Shown: one piece after another, positions 35,607-49,374 of the stretch | Position numbering within the stretch: position 1 is the first letter of the stretch | Layout: each line of letters starts with the position of its first letter | Position numbers and translations under genes: made by a program | Notes under the pieces: generated by a model | Seen by the model: the letters and a program-made list of their open reading frames with translations, nothing else | Told to the model about the DNA's origin: nothing | The model's database searches: none | Assembly (NCBI RefSeq): GCF_018143015.1 | Contig: NC_054757.1 | Coordinates: 3,520,001 to 3,584,000, forward strand | Reading direction: 5' to 3' | DNA length: 64,000 nt | Source of the DNA: Lytechinus variegatus | Taxonomy: Eukaryota; Echinodermata; Echinoidea; Temnopleuroida; Toxopneustidae

Positions 35607-37348
35607 CATCTGGATATCAGCAGAACAAAAATTACGGCAGATGCATTAAAGAGGAGAGAATAGATGAAGGACATACTAGTAGTGCCCTTGGCGGAAACAG
35701 TGGATCAAGTGAATGTGAGATGACAGAATCTACAGGAACTGCGTGTTCACACTGTAAGAAAATAGATGGGACAAGCATTAAAGAGGAGAGAATAGATGAA
35801 GGAGATAGTGCGCTCGATGGAAACAGTGAATGTGAGATGATAGAATCTACAGGAACTGTGTGTTCACACTGTAAGAAGAAACGTGAAATAACCGACAAAA
35901 ATGCCAAAATGCTTCTTCAATGTTTCTTTTGTGATTGTTCTTTTTCGGAAGAAAACCAGCTAACGAAACATCTCCAAAATCATGTTGGTCTATCAAATTC
36001 AGACACATTTCAATGTTCATATTGTAACGAGTCGTTTATGTCTAATTCTGACCGTTTGAATCATGAAAGAATATGTAATACGGAAAAGTTTGATGAATGT
36101 AATCGAAGTAAAATTTTATTTTCTACTATGGATGTTGATAAGACAAGCAATGAAATTCATGTCAGAGAAGAAAACGGTCAAACAGTCAAAGCATTATGTC
36201 TGATAGATAATGATTATTGCCAAAAGGAATCCTCATCTCAAACAGAACAAAATGCAATGGGCCATAGTTCTGAATATCAACTTTGTAACAACGTGTTAAA
36301 AACACAGTCAGCTCTGCACATTCACGTAAAAGAAATGGCAACCCAAATGACAGATTCGTATTCTAAGCCCTTTGAATATACATATTGTGGCAAGAAATTC
36401 CTTGCAAGTGGTCAAAGTGAGTACATTAGAATTCACCCTAAAGAGAAGTCTCATCTATGTAACTATTGTGGTAAGATATTCAAAACAAAAGGTGATCTGA
36501 ATAAACACATTAGAATTCACACAAAAGAGAGGCCCTATGAATGCCAGCATTGTGGCAAGAAATTCATTCAAACCGGTCACCTCAGTCAGCACGTTAATAC
36601 TCACACCAACAAGAAACCTCATCTTTGTCAGTATTGTGGTAAGAAATTCAACACAAAGAGTGCTTTAAGTGTTCATAGCAGAATTCATACAAAGGAGAAG
36701 CCTTATGAATGCAATTATTGCATGAAGAAATTCAGTAGAAAAGGTGTTCTAAATGTTCATATTACTAGAGTTCACACAAAAGAGACACCCTATGAATGCC
36801 AACATTGTGGCAAGAAATTCATGCAAAATGGTCACCTAAATGACCACATTAAAATTCATACAAAGGAGAGGCCTCATCAGTGCCTACATTGTGGCAGGAA
36901 ATTCATGCAAAATAGTCACTTAAGCGCGCACATTAGAATTCACACAAAAGAAAGACCCTATGAATGCCAACATTGTGGCAAGAAATTCATTCAAACCGGT
37001 CACCTAAGTCAGCACATTAATACTCACACCAACGAGAAACCTCATCTTTGTCAGTATTGTGGTAAGAAATTCAACACAAAGAGTGCTTTAAGTGTTCATA
37101 GCAGAATTCATACAAAGGAGAAGCCTTATGAATGCAAATATGGCATGAAGAAATTCATTCAAACTGGTCACCTAAGTGAACACATCAAAATTCATACAAA
37201 AGAAAAACCTCATCTTTGTAACTTTTGTGGTAAGCGATTCATTCGTAAAGGTGTTCTTAATAGACACATTAAAAATTCACACTTAAACAGAAGTCTTATG
37301 AATGCCACCATTTTGGCAAAAAATAGGCAGAGAAAGATACATAATTAA
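35607..37348 (+). CDS. ZnF-2 main exon: C2H2 zinc-finger protein with repeated SUMO-motif module
   Basis: The acceptor TTGATTTTTACAG|CATC (35606/35607) is in phase 1; TAA ends the frame at 37346-37348 (580 codons including the stop). The N-terminus has two modules of about 40 residues, each with IKEERIDEG and ending TGT-CSHCKK. There follow two divergent fingers (LQCFFCDCSF..., FQCSYCNESF...), two degenerate ones, and a block of ten fingers joined by TKEKP/TKERP linkers. Fingers 2-3 of the block (about 36537-36700) and 7-8 (about 36957-37120) are near-identical, an internal duplication. The ninth finger lacks its second cysteine (YECKYGMKKF, near 37135). The last 20 or so residues (SLMNATIL...) are an out-of-frame reading of a further decayed finger. 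Likely a nuclear DNA-binding regulator; target unknown. Confidence 0.9.
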
Positions 37349-37499
37349 CACAAAAATTCCCACAAAATAGTAGCCTTATGATTGCAAACATTGTGCCAGG
37401 AATAAGTTTTTCATATTCATATTGTAAGGAGTCATTTTTTGTCTCACCTGCATATAGAATATAGGCACTGCTTATCGGCGGTGATGGCGGCGTTAACAC

Positions 37500-38560
37500 C
37501 AAATCTTACCGAAGGTGATGTTTTTGAAATGACAGCATAACTTAGAAAGTACATGTATATGGACCTAGTTCATGAAACTTGGACATAAGGTTAATCAAGT
37601 ACATGTATTACTGAACATACTGCCTGAGTTTCAAGTCACGTATGACCAAGGTCAAAGGCCATTTAAGGTCAATGAACTGTGGCCAAGTTTGGGATATTTG
37701 TTGAATTATTATCATAACTTTGAAAGTTTATTGGTCTAGTTCATAAAACTTAGACATAAGAGTAATCAATATCACTGAACATCCCGTGCGAATTTCAGGT
37801 CACATGACCAAGGTCAAAGGTCATTTAAGCCTTTAAGGTCAATAAACTTTGGCCATGTTGGGGGCATTTGTTGAATTACCTTCATAACTCTGTAAGTGTA
37901 TTGGTCTAGTTCATAAAACTTGGACATAATAGTAATCAAGTATCACTGAACATCCTGTGTAAGTTTCAGGTCACATGACTAAGGTCAAAGGTCAATGGAC
38001 TTCGGCCACGTTGGGAGTATTTGTTGCATAACTACCGTAACTCTGTACATGTAAGTGTATAAGCCAGTTCGTAGTTCCTTTCTGCGCATGATCAAAAGAT
38101 TCTACATATGATCAGAAGAAGGTCATTTGTACTAAAGTGACATGGTGCTTTAAAATCTAATGAGATAGGCACCAACTTTGATGTCTTGATTATTCATATG
38201 TTCTTTTGAATTGTCGTTTTCATTTATATCCACAAAAAAAAAACAATGCTCCCACGAATGACTGGTATTTCACAGTTTGCAAAGTACATTGTGCAACATA
38301 TGCTAAGATATGCATTCTAGTCACCTGGTCTATTCAATTTCTTCATCTTGCTATGTAAGGCAAGCTTACATAATATCTTGCTTTGAAATCTGCCTATCAT
38401 GATGAAAGAAATGAAAGGTCATTTGACTAAAATTGTCCATGAAGTAACTACGAACTGGTCTATTGGTCTAGTTCATAAAACTTGACATAAGTGTAACTAA
38501 GTATCACTGAACATGTCATGCGAGTTTCAGGTCACATGACCAACTTCAATTGTGGTAGGA
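37500..38560. repeat. Tandem ~170-bp repeat carrying AGGTCAAAGGTCA
   Basis: Units contain TTGGTCTAGTTCATAAAACTT, then TATCACTGAACAT, TTTCAGGTCACATGACCAAGG and GGCCA.GTTGGG. Copies start near 37530, 37690, 37880 and 38460; the span from about 38060 to 38455 is interrupted by unrelated DNA. Perfect AGGTCAAAGGTCA occurs at 37811-37823 and 37982-37994, with a variant near 37650. Confidence 0.75.
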
Positions 38561-38574
38561 CAGTGTTGTTTGAA

Positions 38575-39195
38575 TCAAGTTCAAGTTTATTTATTCAAAA
38601 CCAAAAACATCGCATCATAATCAAAATAGATGTACATACAACATACATGAGTACATAAACATACCTGGTACATCAATTAGACTATAGCATATACGAATTG
38701 GTTTTAGGACCCCTTAAAAAGCAAAGCTTGTGAGTAGGGCCCTGGAATACTTATGATTATTAACATGATACATAGGATATACTCATCTACAAGATACAAA
38801 GGAGAGAAAAAATGTATAATAAGGTTAAGATGCTAAAAATAGAATGGAAAACTATTACAAACACACATATATACACATACCCACTCACACACAACCACAC
38901 ACACCCACATATGTACATTCTAGACATAGCTTCTGAGTAGGCCATCAACTTAAATGCAAACACATCAACTTATAAAAGAGAGCTATTGAAGGAAAATAAT
39001 TATCTGTCAAGAAAGTAAGTTTTGGATAATCTTTTGAACATGAAAAGAGTTTTACTATTTTTTTATATCAACAGGTAAATTGTTCCACTCTTTAATACAT
39101 GATATATGAAAGGAGGCCAGAGTGACAAATTTAAGAGCACTTGTACAAGATAGAGACCCGCTTACACTGTATCCAACGTAACAACAGACTCAGAC
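38575..39195 (-). pseudogene. 3' end of a non-LTR retrotransposon reverse-transcriptase ORF plus tail
   Basis: On the minus strand, about 39170-39000 reads ...ALKFVTLASFHISCIKEWNNLPVDIK, then a poly-A slip, then SKTLFMFKRLSKTYFLDR and a stop. The WN-x-LP..FK..L signature is the usual C-terminus of LINE-type ORF2 proteins. The frame is broken by one base in an A-run near 39058, so it is dead. The 3' untranslated tail runs to about 38580 and includes a CA-rich microsatellite at about 38868-38925. Confidence 0.7.
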
Positions 39196-39952
39196 AATTT
39201 CAGTTAGAACGGTATGCATCAAAAGACATTTCTGGCACAAAGGGGAAAATAGAGATAAAAACTGAATACAGGACAAAATAAGTTTCCTCATTTCTTATTC
39301 TTAGCTGCAAGTACAATATTGTGATACTGCAAGAAAAACACCATATTGGAAAGTATGCAATGAGAAGCAAAGGAAAGTGGACCATAATTTCATGATAGGC
39401 ATTTTGTACCTGTTAGTTTGTGTAAAGAAATATGAATGATAAATGGACCTGCATCACCAGCCTAGGCTGCTTCTGTGTTAGGCCCAGAACTAGTTTCATT
39501 TGTCAAACGTTGTGACTTTTGAGTAATAAATCATTGTTTTTTTATCATGACTTTGTATGTTCCTTGCACTATCTAGATGTAACTGTTTTCACAAAATATT
39601 TCCTAACTTTAAAACTTCAATCTTTCTATCACTTATGTCTCCTTTAATGAAATTACAAGCATTAAGCTTGTTTTATTTTCATGAATAAGCTCTACATAGG
39701 GATGGACTTTACTTTGAAATATTTGAAATGGATGTTGCAATTATTTTGAAGCAAGCTACATGTCAAATCACTGGATGAAATTTTAATCAGAATAGACATA
39801 TTATCCAAGTATCCAGAATAATAAAAAGCAGTTCTTAGTTGAATGCCTTGTAATTGAAAGTACATGCAATTGGGATTGTTTTCTTTATCTTCTCTCATGC
39901 AGACAATTTATGGCATAGTTCTAGCAGTTGTTTAAAAATTGATCAAGCATTT
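39196..39952. other. Intergenic AT-rich DNA
   Basis: It may include further decayed LINE sequence directly upstream (minus strand) of the RT tail. The region 39560-39760 partly resembles the DNA upstream of ZnF-2 (GATGTAACTGTTTTCACAAA near 35031 and 39580), which suggests an old segmental duplication. No gene. Confidence 0.45.
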
Positions 39953-40232
39953 GACTCAGCCCAGTGCGAATAGGTGGTTCTGACTCTCGCCTTTCAAACA
40001 GAGGGTCGTGGGTTCGAATCTTAACCATGGCGTGTTTTCCTTCAGCAAGAAATTTATCCGCAATGTGCTGCACTCGACCCAGGTGAGGTGAATGGGTACC
40101 CGGCAGGATTAATTCCTTGCATGCACTGAGCGCCGGTGATGGCAGCTCGAGCTAAAGCCGGGGTAATAATAGCAGCGCTTTGTATCCTCAGGCAAAAGGC
40201 GCTTTATAAATACCGCTATTATTATTATCATG
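39953..40232 (+). mobile_element. tRNA-derived SINE
   Basis: It has a tRNA-like head with a B-box GGTTCGAATC at 40011-40020 and an A-box-like segment about 40 bp upstream. The body contains CTGCACTCGACCCAGGTGAGG and GGGTACCCGGCAGG. The tail GGCGCTTTATAAATACCGC ends in an ATT repeat. Internal A/B boxes imply pol III transcription. A truncated relative lies at 60420-60598. Confidence 0.85.
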
Positions 40233-40371
40233 ACATTTCACAAGATTGGAAATTGAGGTAGGCCAACATGTTAAATAGATGTACATGTAGGACCATCTGC
40301 TACTGTTTGTAAGACAGGGCTTTCATTCCTTGATTTCAATTGTATACAGTCAGTTGGCAGGCCCTCAAAAA

Positions 40372-41933
40372 CAGTAGCGTAACAGCCGGGAGGGGGGGGG
40401 GCAAACTGCCCCCCTGGCAGATTTCACCGGGGAAAAGGAGAAAATGGAGGGAGAAATGAAGGGGAAGGGGAAGGAAATGGAGAAAAGGAAAGGAGGAAAA
40501 AGAAAGGGAAACAGGAAACAAAGATTTCTTTTCATGAAAAAGGAAGGAAAGCGGGAAAAGAAACGAAAGAAGAACATTTGAGAAAGAACAAACCATTCCG
40601 AAATAGGCCTATGTAATGCAACAGCATGATTAGTAAGAAAGGGAAATAAACATAGAGTTATAAGTTTAGTACGTATTTAACTCTATGGAAATAAATTAAA
40701 AGATGACAAAATGGCAACAATAGTGGGAAATGATGGTAGAATGGAATTGGCCAAAAGCTAAATTGGAAAACGAAGAATAGAGACGAGAAAAAAAAGGACT
40801 TAATAACACGACCGGGTTGCTGAGGATTGAAAATAAAGAGCGGGAAGAAAGATGGACTGCATACAACATTATGCTATAAGCTTGCTTGATTTCATGAAAA
40901 TAAGCTACTGGGCTCTGCCCCAGACCCCACACAGTAAGTAGGGGCTCTTCATCAATAACCTTCAAATAGCTCTATAACGACCCTGTAGGGAAGCTTCCTA
41001 CATTAAGCTTTATGTTCTATCACTGGTGTACACACATGGGGGGGTCTTGGTTCTACACCCAAGAGGAAATGGAATGAATGGAGTGAATGAAATGTGTTAT
41101 TTCCTAAATATAATTGATGGAAAATCTATCACATACAGGTAATTGAAATTTTATTTTAGAAAATAGGCATTTTTTCCAGCACGTTGTTGACTTTTTACAA
41201 ATTTTCCCGCATTGCTATGTTGTGCCCCTCAAAATACTTGGTTCAGTATGCAAGGTGGTTGAATAAATGTGTTGTGTAGTATACCTGCAATTTGATAAAA
41301 AAAAGCGGCAGTCTGCGATTTTTAGAATGGCTTTGATATCAATAAATTCTGGGGGCTCTGCCCCGGACCCCAACCGCATAACACTGCCGTATATGATTAT
41401 GGAAGGGTTTGGCCATGGCTCCCAAAAGCTATTCAACCAAGAACAAAAAAGGAGGAAAGAAAAGCAAAGGAAAAGTGCAAGATATGATTTTATTTACTGA
41501 ATATAATGTCAAAAAATATTAGATTCTCATGAAAAGGTGATTTGTTTCTCGCTCACTCGGGACTTATATTAAGCAGCACACATGCGCCATACTGCGCCCC
41601 TCAATCTTCACGCTACTGCCACAAAGAATCATGTTCACAGTTGCGTACAGACCAAAAAAAAAGGAATGGAAAGAGAAGGGTACGTGAAATATATTATTCT
41701 CTGGATATAATGTTAAGATCTATCACAAAATTAGATTTTTGTGCTAAAAATGTCAATTTTTTGCTCGCTCACTGGCAACTTATTTTCAAAGATAAATTCT
41801 GCCCTATGTGCAATATCCAGCCCTCTCAAAATTGTTGCCTCATTTATACACCATTACGCCTGTTCATACCATGATATGAGCAGGAAATTTGGGCTCTTGC
41901 CCTCCCTGGCCACCGACCCCTGTTACGCCCCTG
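40372..41933. mobile_element. 1.56-kb hAT-like non-autonomous element
   Basis: CAGTAGCGTAACAGCC at the left mirrors CTGTTACGCCCCTG at the right. The flanking 8-mers CTCAAAAA (40364-40371) and CTCGAAAA (41934-41941) match at 7 of 8, as expected for an aged hAT target duplication. The interior repeats a GGGCTCTGCCCCGGACCCC phrase (near 40912, 41350) and has a long purine-rich tract (40435-40580). No transposase frame seen. Confidence 0.7.
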
Positions 41934-41941
41934 CTCGAAAA

Positions 41942-43015
41942 GTATCTAGTTTTATCCAATTAAGTGATATTCATGACTAGAGGGTTTTTGGATTGATTGG
42001 TGCGGATGAAAGCACCTCTTTTTATTCAGCCATTACTGCTCTAAATATCGACAAGTTTCATGTTTTGGTTATCATTATGAAGATGAAAAATCATTCTTTC
42101 AGGTCATACGTTTTGATACTTAAAATGATTTTTAATATACCAGTTGAGCTCTAAAACGATACAAATTAATTACTTTCATGCAACAAAAGTTGTTGTTTTT
42201 ACAAGTAATCTCTGTTTTATCCCAAATGAATTTTGTATGATGAATGTGAATATCTAAGCTAAATATATAGGTTTTATAGTTTAGATGGGTCAGCAGCCAG
42301 CTTTTCATTGGCCAAGCACATTTTGCAGCTTAAAATCAAGAATACTGCTCTCTGATCTGTTATAGAGATCACACATCCACACAAATTCAAACGTTTCTAC
42401 TCTGGGCCTCTGCATGCAAGGTCACACTCATGGTAATCTCTTCTATGGGCCTGTTCCTTTTGATAACTTTATTCAGCCAATCAGAAATCTGGATATGATG
42501 CTACTCAGAAATTTCATAAATAATAAATATTGTCTTCTACTTCGATGGAAAAAGCTGACTGCTGGCCCATCTAAGTTGCTACGTACAAGAGTGACATTGT
42601 AAGAAAGTAGGCCTATAGAGTTTGAGCTTTTCTGATTATCCGTTAAATAACATTTCTTCCCCAAAACAGAGGAAGAAAATTCTGTTTAGAAAGTCTCTTT
42701 TCAGGCCTGAAATTCACTTATTTTTTTTTCAAAATACTTTAGTGTAAATGAATGACCAATATAAAAGAAACACATTTTTTTTATACTATTCCCTGTGGTA
42801 CTGAAATAATCAACTTCACTTGAAAAATGGTCAAATTCTTTGAGAAGGAAAGTCTCACAATTCACAAGATTTTGCAGGGATATGAATTCATCCATGAGAG
42901 GACTTGAATAAATCTTGCTCATTAGCATAGAGACTTGTATATTGACTGCATAAATTACCCACAGCAACGGCATTTTTGATATAATTTGTTTCTCCCTTTC
43001 CCTTTTATTTAACAG
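41942..43015. other. DNA upstream of ZnF-3, no exon found
   Basis: The exon that should donate one base to the acceptor at 43016 was not found. A 62-codon frame at 42414-42602 lacks splice context. Confidence 0.4.
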
Positions 43016-45402
43016 CATCTGGATCTCAGCAGAACAAAAATTACGGCAGATGCATTAAAGAGGAGAGAAAAGATGAAGGAGATACTGCCCTTGATGGAAA
43101 CGGTGGATCTTGTAAATGTGAGATGACAGAATCTTCAGGAACTGTGTGTTCACACTATAAGAAACTAGATGGGACGAGCATTAAAGAGGAGAGAATAGAT
43201 GAAGGAGATACATGTAGTGCCCTTGGTGGAAACAGTGGATCATGTGAATGTGAGATGACAGAATGTACAGGAACTGTGCGTTCACACTGTAAGAAAATAG
43301 ATGGGACAAGCGTCAAAGAGGAGAGAACAGATGGAGGAGATAGTGTCCCTGATGGAAACAATGGATCAAGTGAATGTAAGATGACAATATCTTCAGGAAC
43401 TGTGTGTTCACACTATAAGAAAATAGATGGGACAAGCATTAAAGTGGAGAGAATAGATGAAGGAGATACTGCCCTTGGTGGAAACAATGGATCATGTGAA
43501 TGTGAGATGATAGAATCTACAGGAACTGTGCGTTCACACTGTAAGAAAATAGATGGGACAAGCGTCAAAGAGGAGAGAACAGATGGAGGAGATAGTGTCC
43601 CTGATGGAAACAATGGATCAAGTGAACGTAAGATGACAATATCTACAGGAACTGTGTGTTCACACTATAAGAAAATAGATGGGACAAGCATTAAAGTGGA
43701 GAGAATAGATGAAGGAGATACTGCCCTTGGTGGAAACAATGGATCATGTGAATGTGAGATGATAGAATCTGCAGGAACTGTGTGTTCACACTGTAAGAAG
43801 AAGTGTAAAATAACCGACACAAATGCCAAAACACTTCAATGTTTCTTTTGTGATTGCTTTTTTTCTGAAGAAAACCAGCTTACAAAACATCTCCAAAATC
43901 ATGTTGGTGTATTGAATTCAGACACATTTCAATGTTCACATTGTAACGAGTCGTTTTTGTCCAATTCTGACCTTGTGAAACATGAAAAAATATGTAATAA
44001 GAAAATTGATGAATGCAATCAAAGTGCAATTTTATTTTCTATAATGGAGGGTGAAAAGATGCGTAGAAAAACCCATGTCAAAGAACAAAATGGTCAAACA
44101 GTCAAAGCATTGTGTCTAATAGATCATAATTGCAAACGTGAATCACAATCTCCAACAGAAGGAAATCCTAAAGAAAATAGCTTTGAATGTCAACTTTGTA
44201 ACAGCATTTATAAAACACAGTCAGATCTTGACAATCATGTACATGTTAAAGAAATGTCAACCCAAACTGTGTATCCATGGTCAAAGTCTTATGAATGCAA
44301 ACATTGTGGCAAGAAATTCATCCAAAGTGGTCATCTAAGTGAACACATTAAAATTCATACAAAAGAGATGCCCTTTCATTGCACTTATTGTGGCAAAAAA
44401 TTTGACAGAAAAAGTCATCTGAATGAACATATAAAAGTTCACACAAAGGAGAGACCTCATCTATGCAAATATTGTGGCAAGAAATTCAACAAAATTAATC
44501 ATCTCAAACAACACATTGAAATTCACACCAAAGAGAAGCCTTATGAATGCACATATTGTGGCAAGAAATTTACCAGAAAATGGGTTCTAAGAAGACATAT
44601 TAAAATTCACACAAATGAAAAGGAAAAGCCTCATGAATGCAAACATTGTGGCAAGAAATTCACCCAAAGTGTTCATCTAAGTGAGCACATTAGAATTCAC
44701 ACCAAAGAGAAGCCTTTTGAATGCACACATTGTGGCAAGAAATTTATCAGAAAATGGCATCTAATTAGACATATTAGAATTCATACACAGGAAAAGCCTT
44801 ATGCATGCAAACATTGTGGCAAGAAATTCATCCAAAGTAGTCAGCTAGGTAAACACATTAAAATTCATACAAAAGAGATGCCCTTTCATTGCACTTATTG
44901 TCGCAAAAAAATCAACAGAAAAAGTAATGTGAATGAACACATAAAAGTTCACACAAAGGAGAGACCTCATCTATGCAAATATTGTGGCAAAAAATTCATC
45001 ACAAGTAGTCATTTAAATCGTCACATTGATATTCACACCAAAGAGAAGCCTTATGAATGTACATATTGTGGCAATAAATTTCTCAGAAAAGGGGATCTAA
45101 GAATACACATTCAAATTCACACACAGGAAAAGCCATATGAATGCAAACTTTGTGGCAAGAAATTCATCACAAGTAGTAATTTAAATCAACACATTGATAT
45201 TCACACCAAAAAGAAGCCTTATGAATGCACATATTGTGACAAGAAATTTCTCAGAAAATGGGCTCTAAGTAGACATATTAGAATTCACACACAAGAAAAG
45301 CCATATGAATGCAAACATTGTGGCAAGAAATTCATCCAAAGTGGTCAGCTAGGTAAACACATTAAAATCCATTCAAACGATATGCCCTTTCATTGCACTT
45401 AA
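43016..45402 (+). CDS. ZnF-3: C2H2 zinc-finger protein with six SUMO-motif modules, prematurely stopped
   Basis: The acceptor CCTTTTATTTAACAG|CATC (43015/43016) is in phase 1, exactly as in ZnF-2, and the first 50 bp are almost identical to it. The N-terminus is six tandem modules of about 42 residues. Each has a core IKEE, VKEE or IKVE and ends in (C/R)SH(C/Y)KK(I/L)DG; modules 3-4 are duplicated as 5-6 (a 258-bp DNA repeat). Three divergent fingers then precede 13 fingers linked by T(K/Q/N)E(K/R/M)P. One linker, near 44620, is lengthened by two residues (TNEKEKP). TAA at 45400-45402 interrupts the next finger after FHCT; the same frame continues with YCGKR immediately afterwards, so the stop arose from a 3-bp insertion. 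Probably still makes a functional shortened protein of 794 visible codons; upstream exon unknown. Confidence 0.85.
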
Positions 45403-45735
45403 TACTGTGGCAAAAGAATCAGCACAGAAAGTTATTTGAATAGACACATTAGAATTCACACCAAAGAAAAGCCTTATGAATGCTCATTTTGTGGCAAAAG
45501 ATTCAGCATAGAAAGTTATTTGAATAGACATATTAGAATTCACACCAAAGAAAAGCCTTATGAATGCTCATTTTGTGGCAATAAATTCAAGTCAAAAAGT
45601 AATCTTAATGTTCACATTACAATTCACACAAAGGAAAGCCTTATGAATGCAAACATTTTGGCAGAAAATACAATGCAAAAGCGATATAAATGAACACATT
45701 AGAATTCACACAGAAGAGAATCTTTATGGATGCTA
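45403..45735 (+). pseudogene. Stranded C-terminal fingers of ZnF-3
   Basis: Directly after the TAA, the same frame reads three more fingers (CGKRISTESYLNRH, CGKRFSIESYLNRH, CGNKFKSKSNLNVH). The first two are nearly identical at DNA level. A 1-base loss in CACAAAGGAAAGCC near 45642 then shifts the frame. A further decayed finger can be read in another frame. Readthrough of the TAA would add these fingers. Confidence 0.75.
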
Positions 45736-46189
45736 ATTAACATTGTGCAAAAAAGTTCTTTAGAAACAGTGATTCACATGAACACATAAAGCACTGGGGT
45801 TGATTTGTGATGTCAAACTGTTCAAGTGGAGGGATGAAATAATAGATCATACCCCTTTAAACAATAGATAATGGACACCCATGCATAAAAGAGATATCAT
45901 ATCAATGTTAATATTGTGGAAAAGCATGTGATATTGTGATTTGTATAATTTTGACACTTTTGTGATTGATCCACATTGTGAGAGGTTCCTGTTGCATGAC
46001 TTTGTGAATATATTCTTTTTATTATTATGCAACCTGTAATCAACACCAAGGAGATATTGATGCTCATATTATCACAAGATGGATCACCAGCAGTTTGTTA
46101 TAACATACCTTTATAAAAACACCCACTTGTCCCAAGTCTTATCAGTATAATGCAACTGGAAAAATGTGTCATTGTATATACCACATGTA
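45736..46189. other. 3' flank of ZnF-3 shared with ZnF-4
   Basis: 45722-45830 (TTAACATTGTGCAA.., ..CAGTGATTCA.ATGAACAC) matches 49140-49235 downstream of ZnF-4, so duplication included the 3' flank. Confidence 0.7.
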
Positions 46190-46545
46190 AGCTCATTAGA
46201 TTGATCAGGTCAATGGTCATCTAGGGGTCAAAAGGTAAAATGATATGAAGTCATGTTCATCCTTTACTGAAGTTTTGGTTAAATTTAATTGCTCCCATTT
46301 CTTCATATCCACATCAAGTTTGTTCTTTGAATTGGTTCAAAGAATCCTTTGGTTATAAAACATGAGTGTTAAGGATGATGGGTTAAAGGTCATATAGGGG
46401 TCAAAAAGGTCAAGTTTTTGTTCAACTTGCTCTTGTTTCTTTATTTCTGCATTAGTTATGTTTGCGCTTGGTTTTTATGGTCAAGGGTAGTAGCATGCAT
46501 GTGTTTATGAGGGTGATGAGGTCAAAGGTCATCTAGTGGTCAAAC
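46190..46545. repeat. Diverged tandem repeats with GGTCA half-sites
   Basis: Three units have the pattern GAGGTCAAAGGTCATCTAGGGGTCAAA, near 46207, 46383 and 46519. The last holds a perfect AGGTCAAAGGTCA (46519-46531). Spacing is about 140-175 bp. They are related in motif, though not clearly in backbone, to 37500-38560. Confidence 0.65.
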
Positions 46546-47044
46546 GATTGTATTGTACAGTTTATAGATCGCAAACTCAGGCTAGAGTTGTGATCTTGTT
46601 AAATGTGTTTGATATCGTGATCGTAGTGACGCATGAAGGAAAAATCTTGAAGGGGAACTGCTTCCTAACCTCAATGCTCAGGAGACTTTGCACATGCATG
46701 GGCTTCAAGTAAAGATATATGTCTTAGTCAGATACTATCTCATAATGTGTTACTATGTATACGGCAATAAATAGAGATCAGAGAACATTCTGTCAAGTAA
46801 AGGGCTTCCTCAGTTTTCACCCAAAGCTTGTTAGGCATGGCACACAAAGGCTTCCAGTATGTCTTTTCAACATATCAGGTACTACATTTACATTGTCACA
46901 GAATATTGTAGGCCCTATACATTCTTCCCACAAGGTCATTGATTTAGCACATGGATAATTAATCCCCTTCGGTCATTTCTAGTAAGCAGTATATTAATGT
47001 ATTGTGAAACATTTCTTTGGCTTTTCTCTTTGTTTAATTTACAG
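46546..47044. other. DNA upstream of ZnF-4, no exon found
   Basis: A 67-codon frame at 46755-46958 has no domain or splice support. The sequence just before 47045 is a good pyrimidine tract and acceptor (CTTTGTTTAATTTACAG). Confidence 0.4.
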
Positions 47045-49145
<2,101 letters not shown>

Positions 49146-49374
49146 TAACATTGTGCAAGAAAATTCTTTAGAAACAGTGATTCATATGAACACATAAAAG
49201 CACTGGTGTTGATTTGTACTGTCATACTGTTCCAATCGATGGGTCAATATACGACCAAAAATAACCTTACCTGGAAAAAATTGCAACAAATGATTTTTTA
49301 ACAGATTTTTGTACTATTTGACATCAGGATTAACATACTAAAAATCTACCCAAATCCGCATCCGAGAAAGTGGT

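Noticed and set aside
39953..40040. Functional tRNA gene
   Set aside because: B-box is good, but the acceptor and anticodon arms do not pair and a SINE body and tail follow, so it is a tRNA-derived SINE head.
40336..40596. Phe/Ser/Pro-rich minus-strand frames
   Set aside because: Produced by a purine-rich tract inside the hAT-like element at 40372-41933.
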